Positions 49,922-60,306 of a stretch of 64,000 bases of DNA are shown here, piece after piece (within the stretch, counting starts at the first letter, position 1; each line of letters starts with the position of its first letter). Under the pieces are notes generated by a model. That model searched no databases. It was not told the DNA's origin and saw nothing but the letters and a program-made list of their open reading frames with translations. The translations under genes were made by a program, and so were the position numbers. Source of the stretch: Streptomyces sp. NRRL WC-3742 (lineage in GTDB: Bacteria > Actinomycetota > Actinomycetes > Streptomycetales > Streptomycetaceae); NCBI RefSeq assembly GCF_000720635.1, contig NZ_JOCF01000033.1, forward strand, positions 10,871-74,870. The letters are read 5' to 3'.

Positions 49922-51309
49922 TTGCCCCCACCCTCCTCGCGGCCGCCCCACCGGCCCTGCCGCACACCAGCAGTGACTCCCAGCTGCTCGTCGCCGTCCT
50001 GCTCAGCATCGGCGCGATCGTCCTGCTGATCACCAAGTTCAAGCTGCACCCCTTCCTCGCCCTCACCCTGGGCTCCGGGCTGCTGGCCGCCGTCGCGGGC
50101 GCGCCCTTCGACAAGCTGCTCAGCAGCTTCTCCACGGGCTTCGGCTCCACCGTGGCCGGCGTCGGCCTGCTGATCGGCCTGGGCGCGATGCTCGGCAAGC
50201 TGCTCGCCGACTCCGGCGGCGCCAACATCATCGCGGACACCGTCCTGTCCCGTACGGGCAACAGGGCGCTGCCCTGGGCGATGGCGCTGATCGCGGCGGT
50301 CCTGGGCCTGCCGCTGTTCTTCGAGGTCGGCGTCGTCCTGCTGATCCCGATTGTGCTGCTGGTCGCCCGTCGCGGCAACGTGCCGCTGATGCGGGTCGGC
50401 ATCCCGGCCCTGGCGGGCCTGTCGGTGCTGCACGGCCTGGTGCCCCCGCACCCGGGCCCGCTGGTGGCCGTCGACGCGCTCAAGGCCGACCTCGGCGTCA
50501 CCCTGGCCCTGGGCCTGCTGGTCGCCGTCCCGACGCTGATCATCGCCGGCCCGCTGTTCTCCCGCCTCGCCGAGCGCTGGGTCGGCCCGCTGGAGATCCC
50601 GGCCGCCACCGCCCCCGAGGAGAGCGACCGCCCCGAGCGCACCCCGTCCTTCGGCGCGGTGATGGCGACCATCCTGCTGCCGGTCGTGCTGATGCTCGGC
50701 AAGGCCCTCGCCGACGTGGTGATCGACGACCCGAAGGCGCTCGGCCAGCGGGTGTTCGACTTCGTCGGCTCCCCGCTGATCGCCCTGCTCGCCGCGACCC
50801 TGCTCGGCATGCTGACCCTCGGCAGGGCGGCCGGCTTCGACAAGGCGCGGATCTCCGACACCGTCGGCAAGTCCCTGGGCCCGATCGCCGGCATCGTCTT
50901 CATCGTCGGCGCGGGCGGCGGCTTCAAGCAGACCCTGATCGACGTGGGCGTGGGCAACGCGGTCAGCGAGTGGTCCGGCAAGTGGCACATCTCCGCCCTG
51001 CTGCTGGGCTGGCTGATCGCGGTGCTGATCCGCCTGGCCACCGGCTCGGCCACGGTCGCCACCATCACCGCGGCGGGCATCGTCTCCCCGCTCGCGGCGA
51101 ACATGTCCTCCACCCACGCGGCCCTGCTGGTACTCGCGATCGGCGCGGGCTCGCTGTTCCTGTCGCACGTCAACGACGCGGGCTTCTGGCTGGTGAAGGA
51201 GTACTTCGGGATGAGCGTCGGGCAGACGCTCAAGTCCTGGTCGGTGATGGAGACGGTGATCTCGGTGGTGGCGATCGCCCTGATCATGCCGCTCAGCCTG
51301 ATCATCTGA
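49918..51309 (+). CDS. gntP: Gluconate:H+ symporter, GntP family
   Basis: This 463-aa membrane protein has 12 or more helices and GntP hallmarks: FGSTVAGVGLLIGLGAMLGKLLADSGGA, LGLPLFFEVGVVLLIPIV, VPPHPGP and IRLATGSATVATITAAG, ending with LFLSHVNDAGFWLVKEYFGMSVGQTLKSWSVMETV. It imports gluconate with protons and feeds GntK, whose gene it overlaps by 4 nt. A hairpin terminator follows at 51331. Confidence 0.9.
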   Translation: MIAPTLLAAAPPALPHTSSDSQLLVAVLLSIGAIVLLITKFKLHPFLALTLGSGLLAAVAGAPFDKLLSSFSTGFGSTVAGVGLLIGLGAMLGKLLADSGGANIIADTVLSRTGNRALPWAMALIAAVLGLPLFFEVGVVLLIPIVLLVARRGNVPLMRVGIPALAGLSVLHGLVPPHPGPLVAVDALKADLGVTLALGLLVAVPTLIIAGPLFSRLAERWVGPLEIPAATAPEESDRPERTPSFGAVMATILLPVVLMLGKALADVVIDDPKALGQRVFDFVGSPLIALLAATLLGMLTLGRAAGFDKARISDTVGKSLGPIAGIVFIVGAGGGFKQTLIDVGVGNAVSEWSGKWHISALLLGWLIAVLIRLATGSATVATITAAGIVSPLAANMSSTHAALLVLAIGAGSLFLSHVNDAGFWLVKEYFGMSVGQTLKSWSVMETVISVVAIALIMPLSLII

Positions 51310-51330
51310 CGGCACCCCCCACGACGCCGA

Positions 51331-51365
51331 ACGGGCGGGCGCTCCACCTGGGAGCGCCCGCCCGT
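51331..51365 (+). terminator. 15-bp hairpin terminator of gntK-gntP
   Basis: ACGGGCGGGCGCTCC (51331-51345) pairs perfectly with 51351-51365 around a 5-nt loop, 21 bp past the gntP stop; also placed to stop the convergent lipoprotein transcript. Confidence 0.8.
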
Positions 51366-51387
51366 CCGCGTCCGGTGACGGCTGCTG

Positions 51388-51873
51388 CTACTTCAGCAGG
51401 ACCTTCCAGCCGTCCTCACCCGCGTGCCCGTCCTGGCGCAGCTGGATCTCCTTGACCTGGCCGGTGGCGTGGAAGGTGAGCACCACGGCCTGCCGATCGG
51501 TCGGGTCGTCCTGGAAGTCGGCGGTGACGGCTCCCTGCGCGCCCTTCCCGTAGTCGCGGACCCAGGCCGCCGAGGCGTCCTTGCGCTCGGCGGTCGTGCC
51601 TTCCGAGGCGGCGAGCTTCGTCAGCCGGTCCGAGGAGCCGTCGGCGAGCCGCCAGACCACCTGCTGGACGAGGCCCAGCGTGTCGGTGGTCGGATAGCCG
51701 GCGACCTTCAGGTGCGGATGGCCGGCGTAGTCGCCCGCGTACTCCAGCTCGGCGTCCGAGGGGCCGCCGCAGCCCGCCAGTACGGCGGAGGCGAGCAGCG
51801 CCGCGAGCACGGCCGCGCCGGGCAGGGGACGAAGGCGGGGACGAGATCGGGGACGGAGGCGGGGACGGACCAT
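51388..51873 (-). CDS. Lipoprotein, unknown
   Basis: This 161-aa protein has an Arg-rich n-region, a hydrophobic core and a lipobox (SAVLAGC; lipidated Cys about residue 35), then a soluble domain with a QQVVWRLADGSSDRLTKLA helix and ends DGWKVLLK. I do not recognise a family. Its ATG shares one base with the TGA of the upstream 1335-aa secreted protein gene, so the two are translationally coupled and probably work together outside the membrane. Confidence 0.75.
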   Translation of the reverse strand: MVRPRLRPRSRPRLRPLPGAAVLAALLASAVLAGCGGPSDAELEYAGDYAGHPHLKVAGYPTTDTLGLVQQVVWRLADGSSDRLTKLAASEGTTAERKDASAAWVRDYGKGAQGAVTADFQDDPTDRQAVVLTFHATGQVKEIQLRQDGHAGEDGWKVLLK

Positions 51874-54800
51874 CAGCTGGTTCCGAGCGGGCGGACGACG
51901 ACGAACCACTCGATCGGGTCACCCTTCTGCCGGTAGTAGGACAGCACCTCGTCCAGTGTGGTGACGCCCTGGCGCCCGTGCTGGCGCAGTTCCATGCGTG
52001 CTCCCCAACTGACCACCACCGCGGTGTGGTTGATCACCTTCTCGTTGCGCCACTTGAAGAACACCACGTCGCCGGGCCGCGCCTCGGACGTCCACCGGAG
52101 CCAGGTCGAGTACCGGTGGTTGAGCAGGTGCCGCTGCAGGTTGGCGGCGCCGGCCCAGGTGTAGCTGCGGTTGAGGTGCCAGCCGAAGAACCACTGGTCG
52201 TTCTGCCACCACGCGCCGTCGGTCCACTTCCAGCCGTACCGGTAGCGCATGCCGCCACCGTAGTAGAGCGCCTTGGAGACGAAGTTGGTGCAGTCCTGCT
52301 TGTAGTCCCACTTGATCCCGACGTTGCGGCGGGCCCAGTCGGCGGTGCCGTTGTAGTTGTACCCGGCGGGGACGGCGCCGCCGGCCGGCGTGGCCGGCTT
52401 GACGGGGAAGCCGTCGGCGTCGAGCGGCACCGCCTTCTGCGCGTCGGCCGGGTCGGGCTGGCCGGCGTCGGCCACCTCCACCTGGGCCTGGGCGCTCGCC
52501 GAGGCGGACAGCTTCTGCTGGGCGGCGAGGTCGTCGGCCTCGGTGGCCAGCAGCGCGGCGGTGCCGACGTTGAACTCGAACCGCTTGGCGCCGACGCTCT
52601 CGCTGGGCGAGTCCACGCCGCCGGCGCGGATCATCACCGAGTCCTTGACGGTGGCGCGCACCACGACCTTCCCGGCCGTCTGCTGGTCGACCACCACGTC
52701 GGTCAGCGAGACCGCCGCCGCGACGTACTGCTCGTTCTGCGTGGCCAGCGCCTCGCGGTTGGCGACGAGCGAAGCCTCCTGGGTGGCCAGCAGGTCGACG
52801 AAGACGGTGCCGTGCGCGGCCTCGGCGGCGGCGTCCGGCGCGGTGAAGCCCGGCCTCATCTTGATCTTGTTGCGGGCGTCCAGGTACTCCTGCACGTAGC
52901 CGCGGTACTGGTCCGGCCCGCCCGCGGTGGGCGCGCCCTGGACGACCGGTGAGGCGGCCGGGGCGGCACTGCCGTAGCTGCTGCGGGCGGTGACCAGCAC
53001 GCGGTAGGACCGGCTGTTGTCCAGCCCGGTGAACGTGGCGCGCACGTCCCCGGTGCTCTGCTCCTGGACGAGCACGCCCGCCGAGGTCTCCACCCGGACG
53101 GCGTAGCCGACCTCGCCCACCGACCCCCGGTCGGTCGGGGCGTTCCAGGTGACGACCAGTCCGGCGTCACCCGGGGTGGCGGTGACCAGCTCGGCCGGGC
53201 CGGGCGCGGTGGGCGCCAGGTAGTCGAGGGTCAGCTTCGGCCGCTGCGCCGGGTCGGCCGCTGAGGCCGAGAAGTAGCGGGCGGTGTCCGTCGATCCGGC
53301 CGGCGGGCGCAGCGCCAGACCGTACGCCTCGCCCTTCTCCATCCAGGAGCCGGCCATCGGCGCCAGGTCCACCTCGGAGAGCTTGGCTCCCGAGGCGAAG
53401 CTCTCGGCGCCCACGGCGGCGGTCAGCGCGGCGCCGTCCTGCGCGGGAGTCCAGGCCGAGCCGAGCTGGAAGACGTCGACGGCGGCCTCGGCGCAGCCCG
53501 TCGGGCAGTCCGAGCGGGTCAGTGCCAGCCGGGCGCCGACGACCCGGGATCCGGCGGGCACCACGGTCAGGTCGGGCTTGAGCCAGCTGCTCCAGCTGCC
53601 GGCGTCGGTGGTGTTGCCGACGCGAAGCTCGGCCGGGTCGGCGGCGGGGCAGCCGGCGGCCGGGCAGAGCGCGGCCACCGAGGCGTCGGCCAGGGTCGGG
53701 CCGGTGAGGACCACGGTGGTGGGCGCCGGCGGCGCCGGGGGCTTGACCACGGCGACGGTCAGTGGCTGGTCGGCGCTCCAGGCCGAGCAGCCGACCGCGG
53801 CGCAGGCGCGGGCCGCCCAGCTGTAGGTGCCGCCGTCGGCCAGCGCGCCGTCCGGCACCTGGACGGAGGCCCGGGTCCCGCTGTCCACCCAGGCGGGCGG
53901 CAGCACGGTGGGCAGCGGCTGCCCGTTCGCGCCCTTGAGCGCGAACTCGGTGCGCACCCGGCCCTGGTTGGGGTTGGTCACCAGCGCGGAGAACACGGGG
54001 GTGAGGGTCTGCTGGGCGCCGGTCTGCAGGGCGCTCGGCACGTCGGGCAGCGGGGAGACGCTGAAGGTCGCCCAGGCGGACCAGCCGAGGTTGTAGTGCA
54101 GCCCGTCGTAGGGCGAGGTGCGGAACCGGTAGGTGTGCCCGTACTGGAGCAGGCCCGCCGGGACGGTGACCTCGGCCGGGGTGCCGCTGGGCACGTAGCC
54201 GGAGACGTTGACGTTGCCGACCTGCGCGCCGGAGATGGCGTCGACCAGCTGGAAGGTGCCGGTGACCTTGTCACCGTCCGGGTCGACGAAGGTGTCCCGC
54301 AGCACGGGGGTGGTGGTGTCCACCCGCCAGGTGCCGGTGCCGTCCTGCTTGAACGGCGGGCCGGCCTGCTGGTTGGTGCCGGTGCGCGGCCGGTAGTTGT
54401 AGTTGACCGTCAGCTTCGGCACGTTGGTGGCGGCGTTGGCGGAGTTGACCTCCTTCCAGTACTTGGTGCTGACCTCGTCGGGCGCCCGCAGGCCCATCCC
54501 GGAGACCTGGTTCCTCGCCGAGGCCCAGGTCTGCACGAGGTTGGTGACGTCGGCGTTGATCCAGCCGTCGCCGCCGCAGAGGTCACGGCCCTTGGTCTCG
54601 GTGGAGGTCGCCTTCTTCGTGTTCCAGAGCGGCTGGTTGGTCCAGCGCGAGGCGGTGGAGGCCAGGCCCGTGTCCCAGACCTCCCAGGTGTACGGGAGGC
54701 AGTCGCTGTTGCCGGAGTGGATGTTGTACAGCGACAGCGTGGCGCTCTGGACGAGGGAGTCCGCGATCGAGGCGGTGTTCCAGTTGATCAGCGAACGGGC

Positions 54801-55880
54801 CTCGCGGGAGCTGCCGTCGGCGTTCTTGGTGCCGGAGTTGCCCCAGTAGAGCTCGACGTCGGCCGACCAGTCGACGGTCTCGCCCTTCTGGACGCGGGTG
54901 TCCAGGGCGTTGCCGAGCCCGGTGGTGGACGGGTCGACGGTGACCGGGTACTTCGTGGCCGGGTCGGCGAGGAAGGCGGCGTCCGGGCTGAAGACCAGGT
55001 CGACGCGGTCGCCGTGCTGGACGACCTCCAGGCCGACCTTCGCCTGCCGAGGGTGCTCGCGCGAACCGGCCTCGGTGGTGGCGTCCCACATCACGGGGGC
55101 GGGCAGCAGGGCCCGCTTGTGCCCGTTCTTCCGGTCGGTGAACAGCACCCCGCCGTCCGGCTGCGGCTCGGCCTTCAGGCCCTTGGCCCGCAGCGGCATG
55201 GTGTACGAGTAACCGCCGTTCGCCGGGCGCTGCTTGAGGACGACGAACTGCTCGAAGCCGGTCCGGTTCGCCTCGACGACGAGGTCCCCGGCGCCGTCGC
55301 CGATGGCGTCCGGGTAGACGGCGCGCGGGCCGTCGAGCCGGGGCTGGGGCAGGCCGCCGCGCCACTCCAGCGCCAGCTCGTCCTCGCCGGAGCCGAGGGA
55401 CACCAGGGTGCGGGAGGGCTCCGCGGCGGCGGTGGCAGCCTGCGACTCGGCGAGGGTGCGGGGCCGCTTGCCGCCGGGGGCGGCCAGCTTCATGCCGTGC
55501 GGGTGCCCGACCGGGGCCACCGAGCCGTCCGCGTTCCGGCGCAGCGTCAGGTCCACGTCGGTCCAGGCGCCGTCGCGCAGGAAGCGCACCGGCCCGGCGG
55601 CGAGCTCGGTGGTGAGGGTGCCGTCCGGGTTGGCCCAGGTGGTGGAGACCTCGCTGCGCTCGGACACCGCCTCGACGCGCTTGCCGTCCTTGCGCGCGGC
55701 GGCGCGGGCGGCGGCGATGCTGCCGGTGGGGTCGAGGGCGGCCGCGGTCGGCGCCTTGCCGGGGGAGGGCTTGTCCTCGGGCTTGGCCGCGAAGGCGACG
55801 GGGGCCGCGCCGGCCAGCGACAGCGACAGCGCCACCGCGAGCGACAGCGGGCCGACGAGGGCCCGTCTTGGTACGTGCAT
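51873..55880 (-). CDS. Large secreted DNRLRE / FnIII / amidase-domain protein
   Basis: This 1335-aa protein has a signal peptide (MHVPRRALVGPLSLAVALSL, cleaved near AFA, about residue 32). A WapA-like N-terminal region of about 280 residues is followed by a DNRLRE domain (about 330-480: AELYWGN-type start, SATLSLYNIHSG, GWINADVTNLVQTWASARNQVSGMGLRAPDE), FnIII-like and second DNRLRE-like modules, and a C-terminal putative amidase domain (about 1170-1330). The amidase domain has DCTNFVSKALYYGGG with the Cys, and GDVVFFKWRNEKVINHTAVVVSWG with the His. It is probably a cell-wall or extracellular hydrolase or adhesin processing enzyme. AAGGAG lies 6 nt before the ATG. Confidence 0.8.
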   Translation of the reverse strand: MHVPRRALVGPLSLAVALSLSLAGAAPVAFAAKPEDKPSPGKAPTAAALDPTGSIAAARAAARKDGKRVEAVSERSEVSTTWANPDGTLTTELAAGPVRFLRDGAWTDVDLTLRRNADGSVAPVGHPHGMKLAAPGGKRPRTLAESQAATAAAEPSRTLVSLGSGEDELALEWRGGLPQPRLDGPRAVYPDAIGDGAGDLVVEANRTGFEQFVVLKQRPANGGYSYTMPLRAKGLKAEPQPDGGVLFTDRKNGHKRALLPAPVMWDATTEAGSREHPRQAKVGLEVVQHGDRVDLVFSPDAAFLADPATKYPVTVDPSTTGLGNALDTRVQKGETVDWSADVELYWGNSGTKNADGSSREARSLINWNTASIADSLVQSATLSLYNIHSGNSDCLPYTWEVWDTGLASTASRWTNQPLWNTKKATSTETKGRDLCGGDGWINADVTNLVQTWASARNQVSGMGLRAPDEVSTKYWKEVNSANAATNVPKLTVNYNYRPRTGTNQQAGPPFKQDGTGTWRVDTTTPVLRDTFVDPDGDKVTGTFQLVDAISGAQVGNVNVSGYVPSGTPAEVTVPAGLLQYGHTYRFRTSPYDGLHYNLGWSAWATFSVSPLPDVPSALQTGAQQTLTPVFSALVTNPNQGRVRTEFALKGANGQPLPTVLPPAWVDSGTRASVQVPDGALADGGTYSWAARACAAVGCSAWSADQPLTVAVVKPPAPPAPTTVVLTGPTLADASVAALCPAAGCPAADPAELRVGNTTDAGSWSSWLKPDLTVVPAGSRVVGARLALTRSDCPTGCAEAAVDVFQLGSAWTPAQDGAALTAAVGAESFASGAKLSEVDLAPMAGSWMEKGEAYGLALRPPAGSTDTARYFSASAADPAQRPKLTLDYLAPTAPGPAELVTATPGDAGLVVTWNAPTDRGSVGEVGYAVRVETSAGVLVQEQSTGDVRATFTGLDNSRSYRVLVTARSSYGSAAPAASPVVQGAPTAGGPDQYRGYVQEYLDARNKIKMRPGFTAPDAAAEAAHGTVFVDLLATQEASLVANREALATQNEQYVAAAVSLTDVVVDQQTAGKVVVRATVKDSVMIRAGGVDSPSESVGAKRFEFNVGTAALLATEADDLAAQQKLSASASAQAQVEVADAGQPDPADAQKAVPLDADGFPVKPATPAGGAVPAGYNYNGTADWARRNVGIKWDYKQDCTNFVSKALYYGGGMRYRYGWKWTDGAWWQNDQWFFGWHLNRSYTWAGAANLQRHLLNHRYSTWLRWTSEARPGDVVFFKWRNEKVINHTAVVVSWGARMELRQHGRQGVTTLDEVLSYYRQKGDPIEWFVVVRPLGTS

Positions 55881-56040
55881 GGGAACTCCTTGGTTTGCTC
55901 TTGGTCGAGCGAACCGGAGCATAGGCAAGATCAGGAAGGAAGATGATCATGATAAGTCGGACAAATCAGCTCAGAATCTGAATCTTTCCTTAAGAAGTTG
56001 ATGAGATCGTGACGCATCTTGTACGGATGAGTGCAACAAA

Positions 56041-56077
56041 AGGGCGGGCGCCCGGGTAAACCCCGGACGCCCGCCCT
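56041..56077 (-). terminator. glpD intrinsic terminator with T-tract
   Basis: AGGGCGGGCG (56041-56050) pairs with CGCCCGCCCT (56068-56077) with further inner pairing. On the minus strand the stem is followed by TTTTGTTG, a canonical U-tract, 34 bp beyond the glpD stop. Confidence 0.8.
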
Positions 56078-56110
56078 GAGCCGCGAAGAACTCGCTTCGC
56101 GAGGCTGTGC

Positions 56111-57706
56111 CTACTTGGTTCCGCGCTTCGCGAGGAAGGCATCCACCTCGGCCTTGATCTCCGGCGTGTCCAGCCCGCGCACCGTCATGGTGGTGCGGCG
56201 GCGCAGCACGTCGTCCGCCGTGTACGCCCACTCGTTGTCGGCGGCGTACGCGACCTGGGCCCACACGTCCGGCCCGTCCTCGTGGATCGGCCGGCCGAGC
56301 TCGGGGTTCTCGTCGATCAGGCGGGCGATCTCGAAGGAGAGGGTGCCGTAGTGGCTGGCCAGGTGCTTGGCGACCAGCGGCTCCATCCGCGAGCCGGGCT
56401 CGCGGTCGATCAGCAGGCGGTGCGCCACCGCGTTCGGCGCGCCGACGCCCGGCAGCGGGACGGTCGCGGCGATGGGGGACATGTCCTCGCCGAGGCTGGT
56501 GCCGGGCACGTGGGCCAGCTTCTCCAGCACGGTGCGGCCGATGTGGCGGTAGGTGGTCCACTTGCCGCCGGCGACGGACAGCATGCCGCCCCTGCCCTCG
56601 GTGACGACGGTCTCGCGCTTGGCGGCGGCGGTGTCGCCGGGGCCGCCGGGCAGCACCCGCAGGCCCGCGAAGGCGTAGGTGATCAGGTCGCGGTCGAGGT
56701 GCTCGTCGCGGATCGCGTGGCCGGCCTCGCCCATGATCTGGTCGATGTCGGCCTGGGTGGCGCGCACGTCCGCCGGGTCGCCGGTGTACTCCTCGTCGGT
56801 GGTCCCGAGCAGGACGTGGTCCTCCCACGGGATGGCGAAGGAGACGCGGTACTTGTCGATCGGGATGGTCAGCGCGGCGCGCCACGGCGAGCGGCGCTTG
56901 ACGACGACGTGCGCGCCCTTGGAGAGGCGGATCGACGGCGCGGCGCCGGCGTCCTCCATCTTGCGCAGGTGGTCGACCCACGGGCCGGTGGCGTTGAGCA
57001 CCAGGCGGGCGTCGACACCGAACTCGGTGCCGTCGAGGCGGTCGCGCAGCTCGGCGCCGGTGACCCGGCCGCCGGTGAAGCGCAGGCCCGTGACCTCGGC
57101 GTGGTTGAGCACCACGGCGCCGGCGTCGACGGCGGCGCGCACGGTCATGACCGCGACGCGGGAGTCGTTCATCTGGTGGTCGCCGTAGACGGCCACCGAG
57201 CGCAGGCCCTCGGTGCGCAGCGCGGGCACCTGCTGGGCGGCGTGGGCGGCGGTGGAGACCCGGCCCATGCCGTCGCGGAAGGCGGAGAGCGCGGAGTACA
57301 GGAAGACGCCGGCGCCGAGCTTGGCGGCGCCGTGCGGGCCGCCCTTGTAGACCGGCACGAAGAAGGTCAGCGGGTTGACCAGGTGCGGGGCGACGTCGGT
57401 GGCGAGCGCGCGGCGCTCCTTGTGGTTCTCGGCGACGAGCTTGACCGCGCCGGTCTGCAGGTAGCGCAGGCCGCCGTGGACGAGCTTGGAGGACGCGCTG
57501 GAGGTGGCGCCGGCGAAGTCGCCCGCGTCGACCATGGCGACCTTGAGGCCGGCCTGGGAGGCGGTCCAGGCGACGGCCGTGCCGAGGATGCCGCCCCCGA
57601 TCACCAGCAGGTCGTAGGTGGCCTTGCCGAGCAGTTCGCGGGTCTCGGCGCGGGAGGCGGTGTGGCCGGCGGTGCGCTCGGCGCCCAGGGTCGGGATGGT
57701 TGCCAT
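56111..57706 (-). CDS. glpD: Glycerol-3-phosphate dehydrogenase
   Basis: This 531-aa flavoprotein has the FAD dinucleotide-binding motif YDLLVIGGGILGTAVA (residues 31-46), SSASSKLVHGGLRYLQTG, VLNATGPWVDHLRKMED and, later, FAIPWEDHVLLGTTDEEYTGDP and SVAGGKWTTYRHIG, followed by the GlpD C-terminal domain. It oxidises glycerol-3-phosphate to dihydroxyacetone phosphate at the membrane and passes electrons to quinones. Last gene of the glycerol gene set; equivalent to gylB in Streptomyces. Confidence 0.92.
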   Translation of the reverse strand: MATIPTLGAERTAGHTASRAETRELLGKATYDLLVIGGGILGTAVAWTASQAGLKVAMVDAGDFAGATSSASSKLVHGGLRYLQTGAVKLVAENHKERRALATDVAPHLVNPLTFFVPVYKGGPHGAAKLGAGVFLYSALSAFRDGMGRVSTAAHAAQQVPALRTEGLRSVAVYGDHQMNDSRVAVMTVRAAVDAGAVVLNHAEVTGLRFTGGRVTGAELRDRLDGTEFGVDARLVLNATGPWVDHLRKMEDAGAAPSIRLSKGAHVVVKRRSPWRAALTIPIDKYRVSFAIPWEDHVLLGTTDEEYTGDPADVRATQADIDQIMGEAGHAIRDEHLDRDLITYAFAGLRVLPGGPGDTAAAKRETVVTEGRGGMLSVAGGKWTTYRHIGRTVLEKLAHVPGTSLGEDMSPIAATVPLPGVGAPNAVAHRLLIDREPGSRMEPLVAKHLASHYGTLSFEIARLIDENPELGRPIHEDGPDVWAQVAYAADNEWAYTADDVLRRRTTMTVRGLDTPEIKAEVDAFLAKRGTK

Positions 57707-57817
57707 GGTGGTTGTGTACGGCCCCCGGCGCAGGCGGGCCGTTACTCCTCTCGTGTGCGGTTCGGCCCCTGCGGGAGGGACCGGTCGGCCCGGTGCGGCG
57801 GGCCTGAAACGGGACCG

Positions 57818-57846
57818 GCCGGCCGGGGCGTGATGCCCCGGCCGGC
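57818..57846 (-). terminator. Hairpin between glpK and glpD
   Basis: GCCGGCCGGGGC (57818-57829) pairs perfectly with 57835-57846 around GTGAT, 12 bp past the glpK stop. It may attenuate readthrough into glpD rather than fully stop it. Confidence 0.7.
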
Positions 57847-57857
57847 GGGTCGGTCAG

Positions 57858-59381
57858 TTAGTTGGTCTCTTCCTCTTCCACCCAGCCCATGGTGCGCTCC
57901 ACGGCCTTGAGCCACTTCTTGTACTCGCGCTCCCGGGTGTCCTCGTCCATCCGGGGCGTCCACTCCGCGGCGCGGTGCCAGTTGGCCCGCAGGGTGTCGA
58001 GGTCGTTCCAGAAGCCGACGGCCAGACCGGCCGCGTAGGCGGCGCCGAGGGCGGTGGTCTCGGCCACGTACGGGCGCTCGACCGGGGCGTTCAGGACGTC
58101 GGCGATGTTCTGCATGAGCAGGTTGTTGCTGGTCATGCCGCCGTCGACCTTGAGGGCGGTGAGCTCGACCCCGGAGTCCTTCTCCATGGCGTCGACGACC
58201 TCGCGGGTCTGCCAGGCGGTGGCCTCCAGGACGGCCCGGGCCAGGTGGCCCTTGGTGACGTACCGGGTGAGGCCGGCGATCACACCGCGGGCGTCGGAGC
58301 GCCAGTACGGGGCGAACAGGCCGGAGAAGGCCGGGACGAAGTAGGCGCCGCCGTTGTCCTCGACGGTGTTGGCGAGGGTCTCGATCTCGGCGGCGGTGGA
58401 GATGATGCCGAGCTGGTCGCGCAGCCACTGGACGAGCGAGCCGGTGACGGCGATGGAGCCTTCCAGGGCGTACACCGGGGCCTGGTCGCCGATGCGGTAG
58501 CCGACGGTGGTCAGCAGGCCGTGGTACGAGTTGACGATCTTCTCGCCGGTGTTGAGCAGCAGGAAGGTGCCGGTGCCGTAGGTGGACTTCGCCTCGCCCT
58601 CGTTGAAGCAGGTCTGGCCGAACAGCGCGGCCTGCTGGTCGCCGAGCGCGGAGGCGACGGGCACGCCGGCCAGGTCGCCGACGGCCTCGCCGTACACCTC
58701 GGCGGAGGAGCGGATCTCCGGGAGGACGGCCAGCGGCACGCCCATCGACTCGGCGATGCTCTCGTCCCAGGCGAGGGTCTTGAGGTTCATCAGCATGGTG
58801 CGGCTGGCGTTGGTCACGTCGGTGACGTGCTTGCCGCCGTCGACACCGCCGGTGAGGTTCCAGATCACCCAGGTGTCCATGGTGCCGAACAGGATGTCGC
58901 CGGCCTCGGCGCGCTCGCGCAGGCCCTCGACGTTGTCCAGCAGCCAGCGGATCTTCGGGCCGGCGAAGTAGCTGGCCAGCGGCAGGCCCGTCTCGCGGCG
59001 GAAGCGGTCCTGGCCGACGTTGCGGCCCAGCTCGCGGCAGAGGCCCTCGGTGCGGGTGTCCTGCCACACCAGCGCGTTGTGGACCGGCTCGCCGGTGTGC
59101 CTGTCCCACAGAACGGTGGTCTCGCGCTGGTTGGTGATGCCGATGGCGCGGATGTCGTCCTTGGTCAGGCCGGCCTTCTCCAGCGCGCCGCGCACGACGG
59201 ACTGCACGCGGGTCCAGATCTCGGCGGCGTCGTGCTCGACGTAGCCGGGCTGGGGGAAGATCTGCCGGTGCTCCTGCTGGTCGACGGAGACGATGCGGCC
59301 GTCGGCGCCGAAGATGATGCAGCGGCTGGAGGTGGTGCCCTGGTCGATCGCGGCGATGTAGTTGCCGGTGGAGGTCGTCAT
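57858..59381 (-). CDS. glpK: Glycerol kinase
   Basis: This 507-aa FGGY-family kinase has [17 protein letters not shown] at the start, [43 protein letters not shown], and [17 protein letters not shown] with the second ATP-binding glycine loop. It phosphorylates glycerol to glycerol-3-phosphate. It is 115 bp downstream of glpF and upstream of glpD, all on the minus strand, as in the Streptomyces gylCAB operon (here gylA). Confidence 0.92.
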   Translation of the reverse strand: MTTSTGNYIAAIDQGTTSSRCIIFGADGRIVSVDQQEHRQIFPQPGYVEHDAAEIWTRVQSVVRGALEKAGLTKDDIRAIGITNQRETTVLWDRHTGEPVHNALVWQDTRTEGLCRELGRNVGQDRFRRETGLPLASYFAGPKIRWLLDNVEGLRERAEAGDILFGTMDTWVIWNLTGGVDGGKHVTDVTNASRTMLMNLKTLAWDESIAESMGVPLAVLPEIRSSAEVYGEAVGDLAGVPVASALGDQQAALFGQTCFNEGEAKSTYGTGTFLLLNTGEKIVNSYHGLLTTVGYRIGDQAPVYALEGSIAVTGSLVQWLRDQLGIISTAAEIETLANTVEDNGGAYFVPAFSGLFAPYWRSDARGVIAGLTRYVTKGHLARAVLEATAWQTREVVDAMEKDSGVELTALKVDGGMTSNNLLMQNIADVLNAPVERPYVAETTALGAAYAAGLAVGFWNDLDTLRANWHRAAEWTPRMDEDTREREYKKWLKAVERTMGWVEEEETN

Positions 59382-59496
59382 GGGGAGGTCCTCGGCTCGG
59401 GTTCGGGGGGACTACGGGGTGGGTGGGTCTGACGCGTCCGGGCGGTGGGCTGCTCGTCCGGTCAGTCCCCGTGTGCGGCGGGTTCGAACCCGCGCT

Positions 59497-60204
59497 CTAG
59501 AACAGGGCGTTGTAGACGCCGCCGGCCGCCAGGCCGCCGATGATCGGGCCGACGACCGGGACCCAGGCGTAGGACCAGTCGGAGCCGCCCTTGTTCGGGA
59601 TCGGCAGCAGCGAGTGCACGATGCGCGGGCCGAGGTCGCGGGCCGGGTTGATCGCGTAGCCGGTCGGGCCGCCGAGCGAGAGGCCGATGCTGACCACGAC
59701 GAGCGCGACGATCACGGTGCCGCCGGCGCCGAGCTTGGGGCTCAGGGTGAGGATCGCCATGCAGAGCACGAAGGTGCCGATGACCTCGGTCATCACGTTC
59801 TGGATCGGGTTCCGGATCTCGGGACCGGTCGAGAAGATGCCGAGAGTGGGCTCCTTGTTGGCCTGGAACTGGCCGAGGTAGGCGAGCCAGACCATGACGG
59901 CGCCGATCATCGCGCCCAGCATCTGGGAGCCGATGTAGAGCGGCACCTGGCTCCAGTCGCCGCTCTTGACCGCGAGCGCGAGGGTGACGGCCGGGTTGAG
60001 GTGCGCGCCGGACTTCTCGCCGGTCATGTAGGCGGCGGTCAGGACGGCGAAGCCCCAGCCGAAGGTGATCGCCAGCCAGCCGGCGTTGAGCGCCTTCGAC
60101 TTCTTGAGGGTCACGGCGGCGCAGACGCCGCCGCCGAGGGTTATCAGGGCGGCGGTGCCGAGGGTTTCGCCGACGAAGACGTCGCCCGTGGAGAACGCGG
60201 ACAC
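59497..60204 (-). CDS. glpF: Glycerol uptake facilitator (aquaglyceroporin)
   Basis: This 235-aa channel has six helices and both NPA-type motifs: [14 protein letters not shown] (first half) and [13 protein letters not shown] (second half). The Asp after the second NPA motif and Gly-rich helices mark glycerol facilitators over water-only aquaporins. It passes glycerol to GlpK. GTG at 60204 is chosen because AAGGGAG lies 5 nt upstream and it gives the short N-terminus usual in the family; an ATG at 60222 lacks an RBS. A GylR-type operator lies about 100 bp upstream. Equivalent to gylC. Confidence 0.9.
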   Translation of the reverse strand: MSAFSTGDVFVGETLGTAALITLGGGVCAAVTLKKSKALNAGWLAITFGWGFAVLTAAYMTGEKSGAHLNPAVTLALAVKSGDWSQVPLYIGSQMLGAMIGAVMVWLAYLGQFQANKEPTLGIFSTGPEIRNPIQNVMTEVIGTFVLCMAILTLSPKLGAGGTVIVALVVVSIGLSLGGPTGYAINPARDLGPRIVHSLLPIPNKGGSDWSYAWVPVVGPIIGGLAAGGVYNALF

Positions 60205-60306
60205 AAAGACTCCCTTGTCCATATGGCCCGGAGGTGGGGGTGGGGTGGGCGGCCGATCGATCGGTGTGCGGGTGAGCGCAGCGTGGGAGTGATCTTCCCG
60301 GCCATC

